Assembly (NCBI GenBank): GCA_002205965.3
Contig: NADL03000471.1
Coordinates: 310,001 to 374,000, forward strand
Length of the DNA: 64,000 bases
Origin: Kappaphycus alvarezii
Lineage: Eukaryota > Rhodophyta > Florideophyceae > Gigartinales > Solieriaceae
Direction of reading: 5' to 3'
Shown here piece by piece: positions 36,793 through 47,892 of this stretch. A program made the translations under genes and the position numbers. Below the pieces are notes generated by a model that was not told the DNA's origin, made no database searches, and was given only the letters and a program-made list of their open reading frames with translations. The first letter of the stretch is position 1, and each line of letters opens with the position of its first letter.

Positions 36793-37193
36793 GCTCCTAT
36801 CTCCACGTTCGGACGACGGGATCCAGATGCGTTCTCCCAAATCAAGGGGATAGCATGCTTGGCCACCAGTCGAGCCTTGAACCAGTACTCCAGGGTAAAT
36901 GCTGTTCAGCAACGACACGCCGCGTTGGTGGTGATTTCTAATGCCGCCTGACTGTTGACTGGACAACCAGCTACTTTTCAGTTGGCAGAAGTGCCCTGTT
37001 ATTCGTACAGCGGATCCTGCATCATGGTGCAAATCCAAATTCATCGGACTCGCAACCTTCGTACCAATCGCAGTAAATCGAACCCATTCAATACTATCGA
37101 CACTGTTCCACACGATTAGACGCTGTTGATTCGACTGCGACTAATCGCTTAGGGCGCGACAGTCACAATACAGCAATGTACTTGAATTCGTGC

Positions 37194-37198
37194 CTTCC
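37194..37198. repeat. Target-site duplication of the Ty3 element (left copy)
   Basis: CTTCC immediately precedes the left LTR and is repeated at 43,484-43,488 after the right LTR. Five bases is the usual length for Ty3/gypsy integration. Confidence 0.9.
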
Positions 37199-37673
37199 TG
37201 AAACAAAGAGGGAGGCAGCCGGGGCGCTGTTAAAGGAACAGTAGAGGCGATGGTAAAGGGTTTCAGAAAGCTGGGGGCAAAGGGTGTTTGGAGTGTACCT
37301 GGATTCCCACAAGAATCCAGATGAGCCCCCCTTATATAGACAGTACGGTAGCTCTACTCTAAAAATTCTGTACTTTGTTAGCTCAGTAGAACTTACTAGA
37401 AAGTAGAGGTGTAACTATAGAATTGTACTATCTAGAATATAACTACGTGAATAAAACGATGACGTGGGGCTCCACGTCAAATAAAAACATTGAAAGAAAA
37501 TCAAATTCTAAAATCATTCAAGACGGTACACTTTCTCTGTTTCACCACTGCGTAATAGAGAACTGGAATAGCGACAGCGAACCTCTATTACACACCACTG
37601 TATGATAGAGAACTGGAATAGCGATAGCGAACAAGTCTCTATTACACAGTGGTGTAACAGGGACATTGTTACA
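37199..37673 (-). repeat. Left LTR (3' LTR of the element)
   Basis: 475 bp, starting TGAAACAAAGAGGG and ending ATTGTTACA on the plus strand. It pairs with 43,005-43,483. It contains the imperfect version of a long inverted repeat (37,535-37,561 with 37,636-37,662). Confidence 0.95.
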
Positions 37674-37674
37674 C

Positions 37675-37687
37675 GATTCCCTCCCCC
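37675..37687 (-). other. Polypurine tract
   Basis: On the minus strand GGGGGAGGGAATC directly precedes the 3' LTR, as needed to prime plus-strand DNA synthesis. Confidence 0.8.
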
Positions 37688-37705
37688 GGACTATTGACGT
37701 CCTTG

Positions 37706-38793
37706 TCAATGATACTGCGGGAGTATATTATTTTTCCGAATATACTCTTGGAAAGCTTCCGATACTACAGCAGATCCATCTTCCGTAACATCAACAAAGT
37801 CCTTTGTTTGTTGCCACTCAGCCTCATGACGTGGCACTCCACGCATCAAAATCAAGAACTTGTAACCGCGTCCAACCTTTTTGCGATCCAAGATAACCCT
37901 AACTTCCTGTTCTGGTCCACCAGGCAGTTCAAGCGGTGCAGGTGCAGGAGGAATGGGTAAAGCAATGTCATAAGGCTGCTCCAAATGTGGTGTGGTGTGA
38001 ATGATATGAATGACTGGATGGATTCTAAAATGAGCAGGGAGATTCAGTCGAGCAGCATTCTTAACAATTAGCTCCTTAACGACAAATGGCCCATATCTGC
38101 GTGCACCAGGCTGTTTAGAATCCTGGGACCTAGAATAAACATCCGTAAACAACGAACGATTGATCCATGGCTTTGAACCGACTTTATAATCTAAAACCTC
38201 GAATCGCCTTGAAGCATATGCAGCTTGCCGAGCTTTTGCCACTTTGTAGGCAAATTGTGCATCCTCAAGAGAAACCTTGAGCTTGGCACGAAAGTCGTCT
38301 AAACTCTGAAGAGGTATGCTTTTGCTAGCCAAGAAGTCCAATGGCGATTTAGGTGTCCATCCCAAGTCCAGCTCAAATGGTGACATACCCAGATCATCGC
38401 TCACAGCCGAGTTGTACGCAAATTCTGCGGAAGGAAGCAGATCATCAAAGTCATCCTGATGGTACAAGCAATAGCAACGGAGATAGTTCTCGATCATCCT
38501 ATTCATAATCTCGGAAGCACCATCTGTTTGTGGGTGTCTACTTGTAGACATCTTAATTTCACCCCACTAAGATTCATCAATGTCTTCCAAAACTTTGAAA
38601 TGAACTTGCTGTCCCTATCTGAAGTCACATCATCCGGCAACCCGTGGTTCTTGAAGATGTTCCCGAAGAAGTCTCGAGCCGTATCCTCAGCAGTATCTGA
38701 TGTTTTAGATTTCTGAAAATGGACTCGATGAGTAAGTCGATCAACCCAAGTCGTGATCGCATCATGACTGCTCCTCGTCAGGGGTAGTCTCAC
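37706..38793 (-). pseudogene. Ty3 integrase core, GPY/F module and chromodomain, frame-broken
   Basis: The integrase DDE residues are visible. TDFIVRLPL carries the first Asp, after a stop at 38,818 where the family has Trp. DDVTSDRDSKF carries the second Asp, and HPQTDGASEIMNRMIE carries the Glu. A frame break lies near 38,550: the open frame ending in LRCLQVDTHK continues one frame over as STSRHPQTDG, which fits one missing base. The GPY/F module (RRYGPFVVKELIVKNAARLN) follows. A terminal chromodomain-like segment (EVRVILDRKK, RHEAEWQQTKDFVDV) identifies a chromovirus-type element. In related elements the chromodomain steers integration toward modified chromatin. Confidence 0.88.
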
Positions 38794-38817
38794 AATGAAA
38801 TCTGTAGCTAATGATCC

Positions 38818-39246
38818 CTATCTGCGGTCAGGCAGCTCCAGTGACATTGGATCAGTCAACTTTTTTTGATTAGAGTCCTTATACTGCTGACACGTGAGAC
38901 ATCCTTCACAGTACTTTCGAATATCCCGGCTCTTATGTTTCCAATGAAAGTTATCCAATCTGGACATTGTCTTTGCAAATTTAAAATTTCCACCAACTTT
39001 CGACTCGTGGGCAATTTGCAAAATATCCGAAACTGACCTTCTTGGTACGCAAAACTTTCCATTGTAAAACAGCCTCGAGCCATCTTTTCGGAACATCGGC
39101 AGAATTCTTTCAAGTTTCTGCTTCTTAACCGTATCCTCAGGCCACTTTCCTTCTATGGCTTTTACGACTGGACCAAAGAACTGGTCGTCATCATACCGAG
39201 GAATGATCTGATCAACATCAAGGTAGGGAACTTCAACGTCATTCAC
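38818..39246 (-). pseudogene. Ty3 integrase zinc-binding (HHCC) region
   Basis: CEGCLTCQQYK gives the two cysteines. The histidine part reads HESKVGGNFKFAKT, where the second His seems to have become Asn. It is joined to RNase H by a frame break at about 39,245, consistent with one missing base. It ends at a TAG where the family normally has Trp. Confidence 0.8.
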
Positions 39247-40496
39247 TGGGATCCTCTCGTCACGTGCGGAGCTTGGGATAATGCGTCTCCTAAGACGTGA
39301 ATTCTTCCAGGCTTCAGTGTGATGGGAACGAAGTTACCGCGAGTTTCCAACCAACGTGCTTCTTTCCGACTCAGTTTCGGTTTTGTGAAGAATCTCTTAA
39401 GCACCTGGTTGTCTGTGAAAATCTCAAACTCAGAACCGTCAAGATAGCACCTGAATCTTCCCAGAAAATTAATCAAAGCTAGAAGCTCTCTGTCATTTGC
39501 AGTGTAGTCCGACTCAGTTGGTGAAAGTTTCTTTGAATAGAAAGAAATTACACGATCCCTTCCATTCTCATCCAACTGTGTTAGAGTTCCACCGACAGCA
39601 AGCTGTGAAGCATCTACATGACCACGAAATGGCTTTTTGCAATTAGGAGCAACTAAGATTGGAGCCAATGTCATCGCTTCCTTAAGCTTCTGGAAAGCCT
39701 TATCACACTGTTGATCCCATTTCCCTATACTTCGACCTTTCTTTGTCAGATCTGTGAGAGGTGCAGCAATTGCAGAGAACTTCGGAATAAACCTACGGAA
39801 AAACTGTTTTAGACCTAAGAAACTTCTCAACTCCGTTAGAGATTCAGGTTTCGGCCAAGTTTGTAGGACTTCGACCTTCTCGGGATTGACACGAATGCCG
39901 TCCTTCTCGACTATTAAATCCAAAAAATCTAGCTCAGTCTGAAAGAAAGAGCATTTATTCGGAGATATGTACAGCTTGTGATCCTTAAGTCTCTTTAATA
40001 CAATTTCCAGATGTTCGTAATGTTCTTCCTCATTCTTACTGAATATAAGAAGATAATCCATATAGAAAACCAAGAATACATCGATGCAATCATAGAAGAT
40101 CTGGTTCATCAAAGTTTGGAACGTAGCAGGAGCAGTGCAAAGTCCCATTGGCATAACAAGATATTCAAATTGCCCATACTTTGTATTGAACGCAGTTTTT
40201 TCGATGTCCTCTGGTTTCACCCTTATCTGATGGAATCCCGCTTTCAGATCAAGCTTGGAGAAAAATCTCGCATCTCCAAGTCGATCGAAAATTTCATCAG
40301 AACGAGGGAGTGGAGCATTATTCTTTTTGGTGATGCGATTCAAAGCGCGATAATCTACAACTTCTCTAAGTTTTCCATCCTTTCCTTTCACAAAGAAAAG
40401 TGGTGCTCCATATGGCGATTTACTGGACCTGATCTTCCCTTTCCTCAAAAGAGACTCGACGTACTCTTTTGCTGCCCTAAGTTCGGATGGGGACAA
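39243..40496 (-). pseudogene. Ty3 reverse transcriptase and RNase H
   Basis: The RT blocks are clear: LREVVDYRALNRIT, FFSKLDLKAGFHQI, VMPMGLCTAPATFQ, then VFYMDYLLIFS where YxDD is expected. The second catalytic Asp is Tyr, which should abolish polymerisation. RNase H follows with VDASQLAVGG, DRELLALI, FTDNQVLKRF and GDALSQAP. A TGA at about 40,507 separates this from the protease frame, where the family has a continuous reading frame. Confidence 0.93.
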
Positions 40497-40508
40497 CTGG
40501 AATAAAGG

Positions 40509-41306
40509 TCAATGAGGTGCCTTTGCTCCTTCCTCCACTTTGATCTCATGATCAAATGATCGAATCGGAGGAAGTCCTCTTGGCAATTCATCCTGAAAGA
40601 CCTCTTTAAAATTATCCAGTAATCTGATCAGTCCTCCATCGAACTTTGAATCTGTCACTCCTCTCATACTGTGAACTTCAAGTAACTGAAATACTTCGAA
40701 GTCACCCCCATGCCTCAGCATTTGTCTAAAATTCTTCACTCCCAAATTGGACACATCAACACGGTTTTCGTTATCTGGATCAATCACTAGAATGGAATCA
40801 TCTTTTACCATCACAATCCATTTCCGATAGTCGACACGTGGATTGTGGACAACATGCCACGGCATTCCCAATAAAACATCATACCTGGTTTGGGACACAG
40901 CCCAACTAGAAGTATATGTATGTTCGCCTAACGTAATAGTTCCGTTGGAAACGATCTCAGATACTTCCTCAGTAACTCCCTTCTGTGAATGGCAAACAAT
41001 GACTCGTTCACGCCGAATCTCAAACAAGTTCCTATTTCGCTTCAGGAAATCGGTTGAAACCACGCTTGTATTGTATCCGTCGTCCTTTAGTACTTTGACT
41101 GCTATTCCATTCAGTCTACCTTCAAGTACTAACAAAATCTCCACTGGTATAGGTCCATCAGTGGGGATGCTGTGATCATGACTAGACATGATTCCATTAG
41201 ACTCGGCTTCGGAGATTCTCGACTTTTCCCTGTCCTCTGATAATTTAGCTCCGGTGATTTCCACAACAGTTTCACTCTGCTCATTGGGGCATCTGTTCAC
41301 ACTCAC
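40509..41306 (-). pseudogene. Ty3 aspartic protease and linker
   Basis: A retropepsin-like segment has its catalytic region at VKVLKDDGYNTSVVS, which reads Asp-Asp-Gly rather than Asp-Ser/Thr-Gly. The second half includes YDVLLGMPWHVVHNP, typical for gypsy proteases. The linker ends ELPRGLPPIRSFDHEI, the usual sequence before RT. There is no ATG at the open-frame start, so it was part of a longer polyprotein. Confidence 0.8.
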
Positions 41307-41354
41307 TTATGGTCTCACCTGAGTGTTCACCAAGTCTGGTGTCTGGTGGACCAA

Positions 41355-42149
41355 CTATTTTTCCGAGTCAAAGCCATTCAAATCAGTACTGTGTCCTGCC
41401 TGTGTATTGTTCGCTACTATGCGAGTACCACTCCTGTTACCTTTATTCCCGTTTCCTTTTCTGTGTTTCCAAGGTCTACATCCCACCTTATGGCACGTAA
41501 AGCATCGGTTTTCCATCAAGTCTTTCTGACGCTGCCCATCTTTTTTACGTTCCAGGTTTCCGATCTCCATCGGCATAGGACCTGAGGCATTTCGATTGAT
41601 GTGAAATGAACCTCTGCCAATGAAGAACCCTGCACCGTAAAATGCTCCATCAACTTTAAGAGCAATGGTAGTCGCAGCTTCAAACTTGGATGGGTTCCCT
41701 TTACGAACCTCCAACAGAATGTGGGGTTTGAGACCTTCACAGAACCGCGCCAATTTTTCCGACTCACTGATAGCGGGAATATTGATAACCAAATTCCTGA
41801 ACTCCGAGAGGTACGTTGCCACACTTGTTTTCTGGCGGATCTTGGTAAGCTTGTCGCGACCTCGAATGAAACTGTCCTGAGGGACAGACTATGCCTCAAA
41901 AAGGAGTTTGAAAGCTTCCCATGTAGCCTGAACAGCATTCTCGGACACAACCGTATACCACCAGTTTGTGGCAGTTCCGTTCATGAATGTCTAAGCAAAG
42001 TCGATAGCATTCTGGGCACTGATGACTTCTTCATGGCCCACCTGAATAAGTCTCAGGTACTTTTCGACTGAATGCAACCATGATCAAGCCATCAACGCAT
42101 CTCGAGTCCCATCGAACAACACAGGCTTGTTTGGTTTGAAGAAGGACAT
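41355..42149 (-). pseudogene. Ty3 gag with zinc knuckle, three in-frame stops
   Basis: From the ATG at 42,149 the frame reads MSFFKPNKPVLFDGTRDA. It continues after TGA/TAG stops through SWLHSVEKYLRLIQ, FMNGTATNWWY and TSVATYLSEFRNLVINIP, which is the gypsy capsid pattern. The nucleocapsid part has RCFTCHKVGCRPWKH, a CCHC-like knuckle. The three stops lie at about 42,086 and further downstream at the ends of IDFA and LLFEA. Confidence 0.85.
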
Positions 42150-42991
42150 GTTCAACAAACCTCTTACTTAAAGCCTCACCCAGCACCTTAACTTGAATAC
42201 AAGCACTTGAAGTTGAAATCTGCTAGGGATTCGTCCCTGGACGACGGGTTGGATCCCTACCTGCGGGTAGAGTTACTCACCAGCAGCTTTGATCACACCT
42301 ACACTCCGGGGTGACTCAGCAATCCGTTCGGGATATCCCAACCAGTCCACTACGTAGACCGCGATCGGTGTCCTTACCCTATAGGAAAGCCTCTCAAGCC
42401 GACTTTAAGCTAGCGAATAACCAAAGAATACCCGTTCTGAGCACGTGCTACCTAGTCCAAGTCCAGTCCAAGTCAACCCTATGAAGCGTTACCTGAACCC
42501 GTGACCCAGTCGGTGCACCTAGCTAGCAGCCAACGAGTGCAGTAGGATTGTATAGAAATACTGTGAGGGACCCTCAAATGGGGACTTGGTCAGAAGTACG
42601 GCTTTACTAAGTCAACTCAGTTAAGCCTAACTGTCCAGTCTAAGTATTCTGAACAGGATCACGCAGCTTCGTAAGGCCTGCACGCTACCTGAACAGAATA
42701 GCCTAGAGAACGCAGACTATGCTGCACCCCCAAGTTCCCGGTTACCTAGCTCTCCAATTAGTAACCGCATCCTGTGTAGAACAATGGGGTTTGGAGTACC
42801 TGGCACTCCGCCCAAAGGGTACTCTCCTGTACTTTGCATTCCAGCCCGCAAGTACATTATATGATATTGATTACAGTAACACCTGTCAGCAAAATTTTTC
42901 CAAAATTCAACAACCCACACAAAAAAATACACGTGTAAAAAAACCTCGAACTAGAGCAAGACGAAAGCAAAAAGCAGCGGAACCGGTGAAA
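42150..42991 (-). other. Ty3 untranslated leader
   Basis: This 840-base stretch between the primer-binding site and the gag ATG has no protein I recognise. It should contain packaging signals by analogy with the family. Confidence 0.6.
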
Positions 42992-43003
42992 GCGATGCTA
43001 CCA
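42992..43003 (-). other. Primer-binding site
   Basis: On the minus strand TGGTAGCATCGC starts one base after the 5' LTR. It is complementary to a tRNA ending GCGATGCTACCA. Initiator-methionine tRNAs ending in CTACCA are common primers for Ty3/gypsy elements, so this is probably a tRNA-iMet site. Confidence 0.75.
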
Positions 43004-43004
43004 G

Positions 43005-43483
43005 TGAAACAAAGAGGGAGGCAGCCGGGGCGCTGCTAAAGGAACAGTAGAGGCAATGGTAAAGGGTTTCAGAAAGCTGGGGGCAAAGGTTGTTTGGAGT
43101 GTACCTGGATTCCCACAAGAATCCAGATGAGCCCCCCTCATATAGACAGTACGGTAGCTCTACTCTAAAAATTCTGTACTTTGTTAGCTCAGTAGAACTT
43201 ACTAGAAAGTAGAGGTGTAACTATAGAATTGTACTTTCTAGAGTATAACTACGTAAATAAAACGATGACGTGGGTCTCCACGTCAAATAAAAACATTGAA
43301 AGAAAATTAAATTCTAAAGTCATTCAAGACGGTACACTTTCTCTGTTACACCACTGTGTAATAGAGAACGGGAATGGCGACAGCGAAAAAGTCTCTATTA
43401 CACACCACTGTGTGATAGAGAACTGGAATAGCGATAGCGAACAAGTCTCTATTACACAGTGGTGTAACAGAGACATTGTTACA
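43005..43483 (-). repeat. Right LTR (5' LTR of the element)
   Basis: 479 bp, TG...CA, paired with 37,199-37,673. It contains a perfect 27-bp inverted repeat, 43,341-43,367 against 43,446-43,472, in the U3 part close to its outer end. It lacks one 4-base deletion seen in the left copy. Confidence 0.95.
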
Positions 43484-43488
43484 CTTCC
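43484..43488. repeat. Target-site duplication of the Ty3 element (right copy)
   Basis: CTTCC, identical to 37,194-37,198. Confidence 0.9.
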
Positions 43489-45590
43489 CACCCAGCCTCA
43501 TCATACCCTTGGCCCTTGTTATCGCTAGCACAACCAAGACAAGTAAGAACCTGTCAGCCAGACTGTACACTCATAAAGTACAGAATTATTAAGTCAAGCC
43601 ACTTACCGACTATAATACCAACAGAGTTGTTGTCGGTGATCGACGGCATCTGAGAAGCTCGCAACCCGTCCTGCCTCCGCCTGGTGTGTGCCTCGGCTTG
43701 TAAGATTTACCATGTAGAGAAGCTAACTCCGCGGGATGGGACCACTGCCATTGCACTGAGATTTCACGAAGTACAGTCGGAATTTTACTCGCGCTCCAAT
43801 TATATGTCGATGACCAGTGCAGTTCGACGGCGGGTACCCCTACCTGTGCAGTATGGCGGTGACGGCTTCAAAACTGTGTCGATGCGCAATGTCTCAGTAT
43901 ATGCGGCGAGCATAATTGATGCCAACTAATTGCGAAGCCCTGACGAGCCTGGTGTGTCTTAATACGGTGCGTATGGATACGCGGAAGCGGATAGACTCCC
44001 TTGGGAGTTTGTCCGACGCTTCGATACTTCCTTTTCAAACGAATATGGCGAACTTTGAAAGACAATGCTAAGGGCATTCCTTGCGGCCAAGCCCGATAAT
44101 TCACGCAACAACCTACATCGAGCCTGGTGCGACTCGGCAGCAAAGTAGGGCTCGAACTTGTCGGATGATACCCAAATTGAACCAAGCACATACCAGTTCT
44201 GGTTGGGGATTGGTTGGGCTCCATCTGAACTCTTTCATTGACCGGACAATTTGGTACCGGAATAGGAATACTCAGTAGTTTCCACTCTTCAGGATGACTC
44301 TACGTCCATGAATGTATTGGTTCAAGTATAGAACTCGATTTTATCTGGATGGTTTCAGTTTTGGTATTTATTTGAGCATGACTGGCTTAATTTGTGTATT
44401 AAATCCTCTTGAATTGGTATAGACTGGGATTAAAAGGTTATTGATCTGGGATGATAAGTTCATGAGACTTTTTTCATCTACGATGATCCGATCCACGGTA
44501 GTACTGTCATAGGATCTTTTTGTTTCAGTTCAAATGAGACTATTAAAGTCCATCATTAATTTATTAAGCCACCTCCCTGTACAATCAACAGTCCTGATTG
44601 TCCTGATTCAGGACATTAAAAAGCAAGCATGGTGAGCACAAAAACGCGGAAAAATACTTACTGAAGCTGTTGATGGCATTACACAAGGGGTAGGTCATTC
44701 TCGAATCACTTTAATCCGGAGCATATACTGTATCAGCTTCCCTTCCCTCGAGCCAAAATAACAAGATTTGTTGACTTCATCACTCACGGAACCTCCCCCT
44801 TCTCTCCCCTCACTCTGCCGTGTTTACCGCTTTGTAACCTCACTACTGTACCCTTGTGCGACCAGGGGTATTTATCAGTAGCGCGTAAGTAGACTAGGTA
44901 GTCTAGGGATAGGGAAAGTAAAGGATTCGTTTACAAAGAGGGCCGGGACTGAACACCTCGGTGAGAAAACGGACGAGTGCGTCTACGCTGTTCAAACTTC
45001 TCTCTGTTGCTTCGCCGGAGGAAGGAGACTGTAACGGGGCGGCACACTATAGATATACCGCACTTCAACGGTACTGTAATTTACAGTAACAACATGACAC
45101 CTTCTCGGCCATGACGCGACACAATCTCCCTTATATCGCCACTCCTCCTCCCCTCCGTTTAATTCAATTCACTCCCTCCATCGATACTTAAACCTCCATT
45201 CCCCCATCTCTCCCATCACTTTACACCTCCTTTCCAATACTCCTAATTTTTTTACTCTGCTTTCTCCCGCATCCGCTCTCACCCTTCACGTGTAATTTAC
45301 TCCCCTTTTCCCTCTTGCTTCACCTCGTCCCTTCCTCCTCCAGTTCATCCGTTGTCCATTCGATATCGCACATTCACTCTGTTATCCCTCGTACTGCCAC
45401 CCTTTGTATTATCAATACAAGAGGCAATGCTTCAGGTGACTTAAATTGTCGAAAAAACCATGTGCTCATGAGCGTATCCCGTTTGAAGGGTACAATCAAA
45501 CTCACAAATTACGTTCATCGAAGCACAAGCCATTTTAAGTCCTTTATAAGGCAAATGACGTTTTCAATGCCGAGTTTCTTGTGTGGAAGT
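43489..45590. other. Intergenic DNA between the Ty3 element and the hAT relic
   Basis: No gene is recognised. An 81-codon ORF at 43684-43929 has no known motif. A perfect palindrome TACTGTAATTTACAGTA lies at 45,072-45,088. From about 45,120 to 45,360 the plus strand is strongly pyrimidine-rich, possibly the 5' leader of the hAT transposase. Confidence 0.55.
45072..45088. promoter_or_regulatory. Palindrome TACTGTAATTTACAGTA
   Basis: Seventeen bases, self-complementary around a central base. It is a member of the recurring TACTGTA/TACAGTA family and lies about 500 bases before the hAT coding relic. Confidence 0.45.
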
Positions 45591-47484
45591 TCGTCATGAC
45601 CAACGTATGTAAGGTACGCAACGCTGTACAGGGTTTTAATACTACTTCTACCGGAACAGAAAGGTTGGATCGTGATATGGCAGCACACCGAACAAAGAAA
45701 CCATCGATCGCACGCAGTCTACTGCTTGGAGTAAAGTCATCAATTACAAGGCAGAAACCTTGGCTGTGGCTTTAGACAACTGCCCACTATCTTCTGCGGA
45801 TAACAAACTAGGGATGCGAGCCTTTGCAAATTCTCTGTTCAAAGCTGGACAAATTGTACCATCAAACGATGTCATACTGACCTATAGCTTGTCTCCATCA
45901 GCAAAAGCCGTTGGAAATAAAATAAAGTCTCTGGCATCTGAACTGAGGTCAAAGTTCAAGAATAACTACCTTCAATCGATCATGAAAAGTGGTGAGGTTT
46001 CTGTTGACGGTGTAACTCTCAAGGTTCAGGATCGCCATTTTGTGGATATCACCGTTCGCTACCTTGACATTGCCCAAACTCACAGTTTTACAGAGAAGCC
46101 ACCGATTAAAATGGTATGCCAAACTTTTTTATCGAAGGAGAAACCTGAGAGCGGTACTGCCGAAAACATCCGCAGTATGTTGAATCAAGGTCTGAGGGAC
46201 ACATAATTATGCAGTATTGATGAACTCACTGCTAAATTCACTATGGTCACGGATTGTGCATCTGTGATGGCTGGGGTTGCTGGTTCTTCGGTGAGCGCAA
46301 GAGTTGCAGATCGTAATCCTAAATGGCTAGGATGCGCGTCCCATCAACTTAATATAGCGATGAAAGGTTTTATTAACAGTTTGCAGAATGCCGAGAGTCC
46401 GGAGTTGCGCAGAGTTTATGAAGATATCCAAGGGGTCAAAACCATTGTGCAAATAATCAAACGAGGTGGGTGGAATGGTTCAATGGGTACTGGGTATCAT
46501 CTCATACAAGAAATTGAGACGAGATTTGCGACTACATTAACCATAGTGGAGAGGTTCCTCGAAGTTGTTGAAATGGTCGAGGGTATAATCGAGCAGAAGG
46601 ACTCGGAGCCTGCCAAAAATGCCTTCTACGGCCTGTTGTCGCAACGGAATGGAGAATGTGAAGGCGCTGGATATCCTGCGCTTGAAGCTGTAATCGATGG
46701 AATGGAGGTTGTTGTGGATGCCCAATCTAGATTGGAGGCATCAAATTACCCCACGATGCACATGGCTCTACATTTGCTACAAATATGTTTCGATGAATGT
46801 AGACGGGTTTCGGATGGTGGTTATGTTTGTCGCCCTGGTGAACGCGGATGCGTTTCGCCAACCGTTTTTTCAAAGCTATTGTGTATGAGGATGCGAGAAT
46901 GGCTGGAATCCAAAGTGAGGGTTCATAATTTGTGGCTCCTTAGATGCTATCTTCACCCCTTTCTCCGTCAACTTCAGTTTATTTCTGACCTTGAGAAAAG
47001 TCGCGTTACAAGGAGAGGGCTGAAAGAATATGCAGGAATTTGATCGAGCAAAACAGTCCGGCGACTGCTGCAAACAACTCAAACCTGGTAGATGGTGGTG
47101 GTAGCGGTAGAATATCTGAAAGTGTTAATGCACGTATGGCCGGCTTGAAGAGGTCTTCTGATCGCGCTTCCTATTCAGACTCCCATTTTGCATCCGTAAG
47201 TCAAGCTGACGAAGTGACGAAGTACAACTCGCTTGATGTTGCCTCCTTGGGGCTTAGTCGCAATTAGTTTTTCAAAGATCCCTTCGCAGCAATTGGATTT
47301 TGGGACCGACACAATGGTGCCTATGCGAAAATGTTTTCTGTGGCATGCACTCTTTGGTATGCCTGTTACATCCTGCTCTATCGAGCGAATGTTCAGCGCA
47401 GTTAATAGAGTTGTAACAAGGGAGCAGGTGAGCCTGTCACCTTCTACGTTACAGGACATCATTTTCACTCGCTCCTTCACGTAG
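45590..47484 (+). pseudogene. Decayed hAT-family transposase
   Basis: One reading frame runs through the relic with stops at about 46,204 and 47,041. The central part has VTDCASVMAGVAGSS and WLGCASHQLNIAMKG, the hAT block in which a catalytic Asp begins a TD-x-A-x-N/V-M segment followed by C-x-x-H-x-L/I-N. The carboxyl end, GMPVTSCSIERMFSAVNRV followed by VTREQVSLSP, is the hAT dimerisation domain (S-SxERxFSxxGxxxTxxRxxLSP). I could not define terminal inverted repeats or an 8-bp duplication with confidence. It is probably inactive. Confidence 0.85.
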
Positions 47485-47640
47485 AGCAATATGCCATAAC
47501 AAGAATAATTGCGACGAATGTGTTTTTTCCACATGTCTGTATTGAAATTATGATGTAGCACACCACCATCCCAGGAGCGTAACTGATTAAAGAGCTAGCG
47601 TTTGTACTGTTCCCCACCAATTACGTATTTGTCCAGCACA

Positions 47641-47892
47641 TTAGACCAAAACTGCGTCTTTGTGTCCAAACGAAGCGAGCATGTTGCCTGTTCTGTAAAC
47701 AGTGAAGGACAGGAGAAGGGGAATGAGGATGAGGGTGTAAGGGAGAAGGGAACGGAAGAAGGGGATGGCGCGGCAGTCACAGTGGCCGCGGTGGATGCGT
47801 GCGGTGAGGATGTCAAGAGAGGTGAGGAGAACGGTGAGGGCACATATGGCGCCGGTTAGGACCTCGAGTTGGGGGGAGAGGGGGGATGACAT
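47641..47892 (-). CDS. Possible small membrane protein, unidentified
   Basis: An 83-codon ORF with an ATG at 47,892 encodes two hydrophobic segments, VLTGAICALTVLLTSLDILT (about residues 11-30) and a second one covering LLPYTLILIPLLLSFTVY (about residues 49-66). A His/Cys/Arg-rich loop lies between them and the tail is RTGNMLASFGHKDAVLV. One frame over, a further FWSNVLDKYVIGGEQYKR continues to 47,595 and reads like a plausible tail, so the end may be frame-broken; that break would not be of the one-missing-base kind. I do not recognise the family. It could be a chance ORF. Confidence 0.3.
   Translation of the reverse strand: MSSPLSPQLEVLTGAICALTVLLTSLDILTARIHRGHCDCRAIPFFRSLLPYTLILIPLLLSFTVYRTGNMLASFGHKDAVLV

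Larger units (their letters stand above)
33740..37193. other. Intergenic region between AAR2 and the Ty3 element
   Basis: No recognisable gene occurs in these 3.4 kb. Open frames at 34821-35123 (-), 35519-35875 (+) and 36715-37113 (-) are about 100-132 codons long and carry no known motif. The region is notable for repeated palindromes of the TACTGTACAGTA type (34,148; 34,306; 35,374; 36,339) and for an 18-bp tandem repeat at 36,739. It includes the upstream region of AAR2. Confidence 0.6.
37199..43483 (-). mobile_element. Complete Ty3/gypsy (chromovirus-type) LTR retrotransposon, mutated
   Basis: The 6,285-bp element is bounded by two LTRs (475 and 479 bp) that begin TG and end CA and is flanked by CTTCC duplications. 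Read on the minus strand the order is gag, protease, reverse transcriptase, RNase H, integrase, chromodomain, which is the Ty3/gypsy order. A primer-binding site and a polypurine tract sit where expected. By my own alignment the LTRs differ at about 17 positions plus one 4-base indel, so they are about 96% identical. The coding part has several in-frame stops, at least two frame breaks and a changed reverse-transcriptase catalytic residue, so this copy is unlikely to move by itself. Confidence 0.96.

Noticed and set aside
37371-37400. A tRNA A-box-like string (TTAGCTCAGTAGA) in the LTR
   Set aside because: No B box, acceptor stem or cloverleaf follows; the same string is present in both LTRs simply because they are repeats.
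44090-44210. A B-box-like GTTCGAGCC on the minus strand
   Set aside because: No A box at the right distance and no cloverleaf could be drawn.
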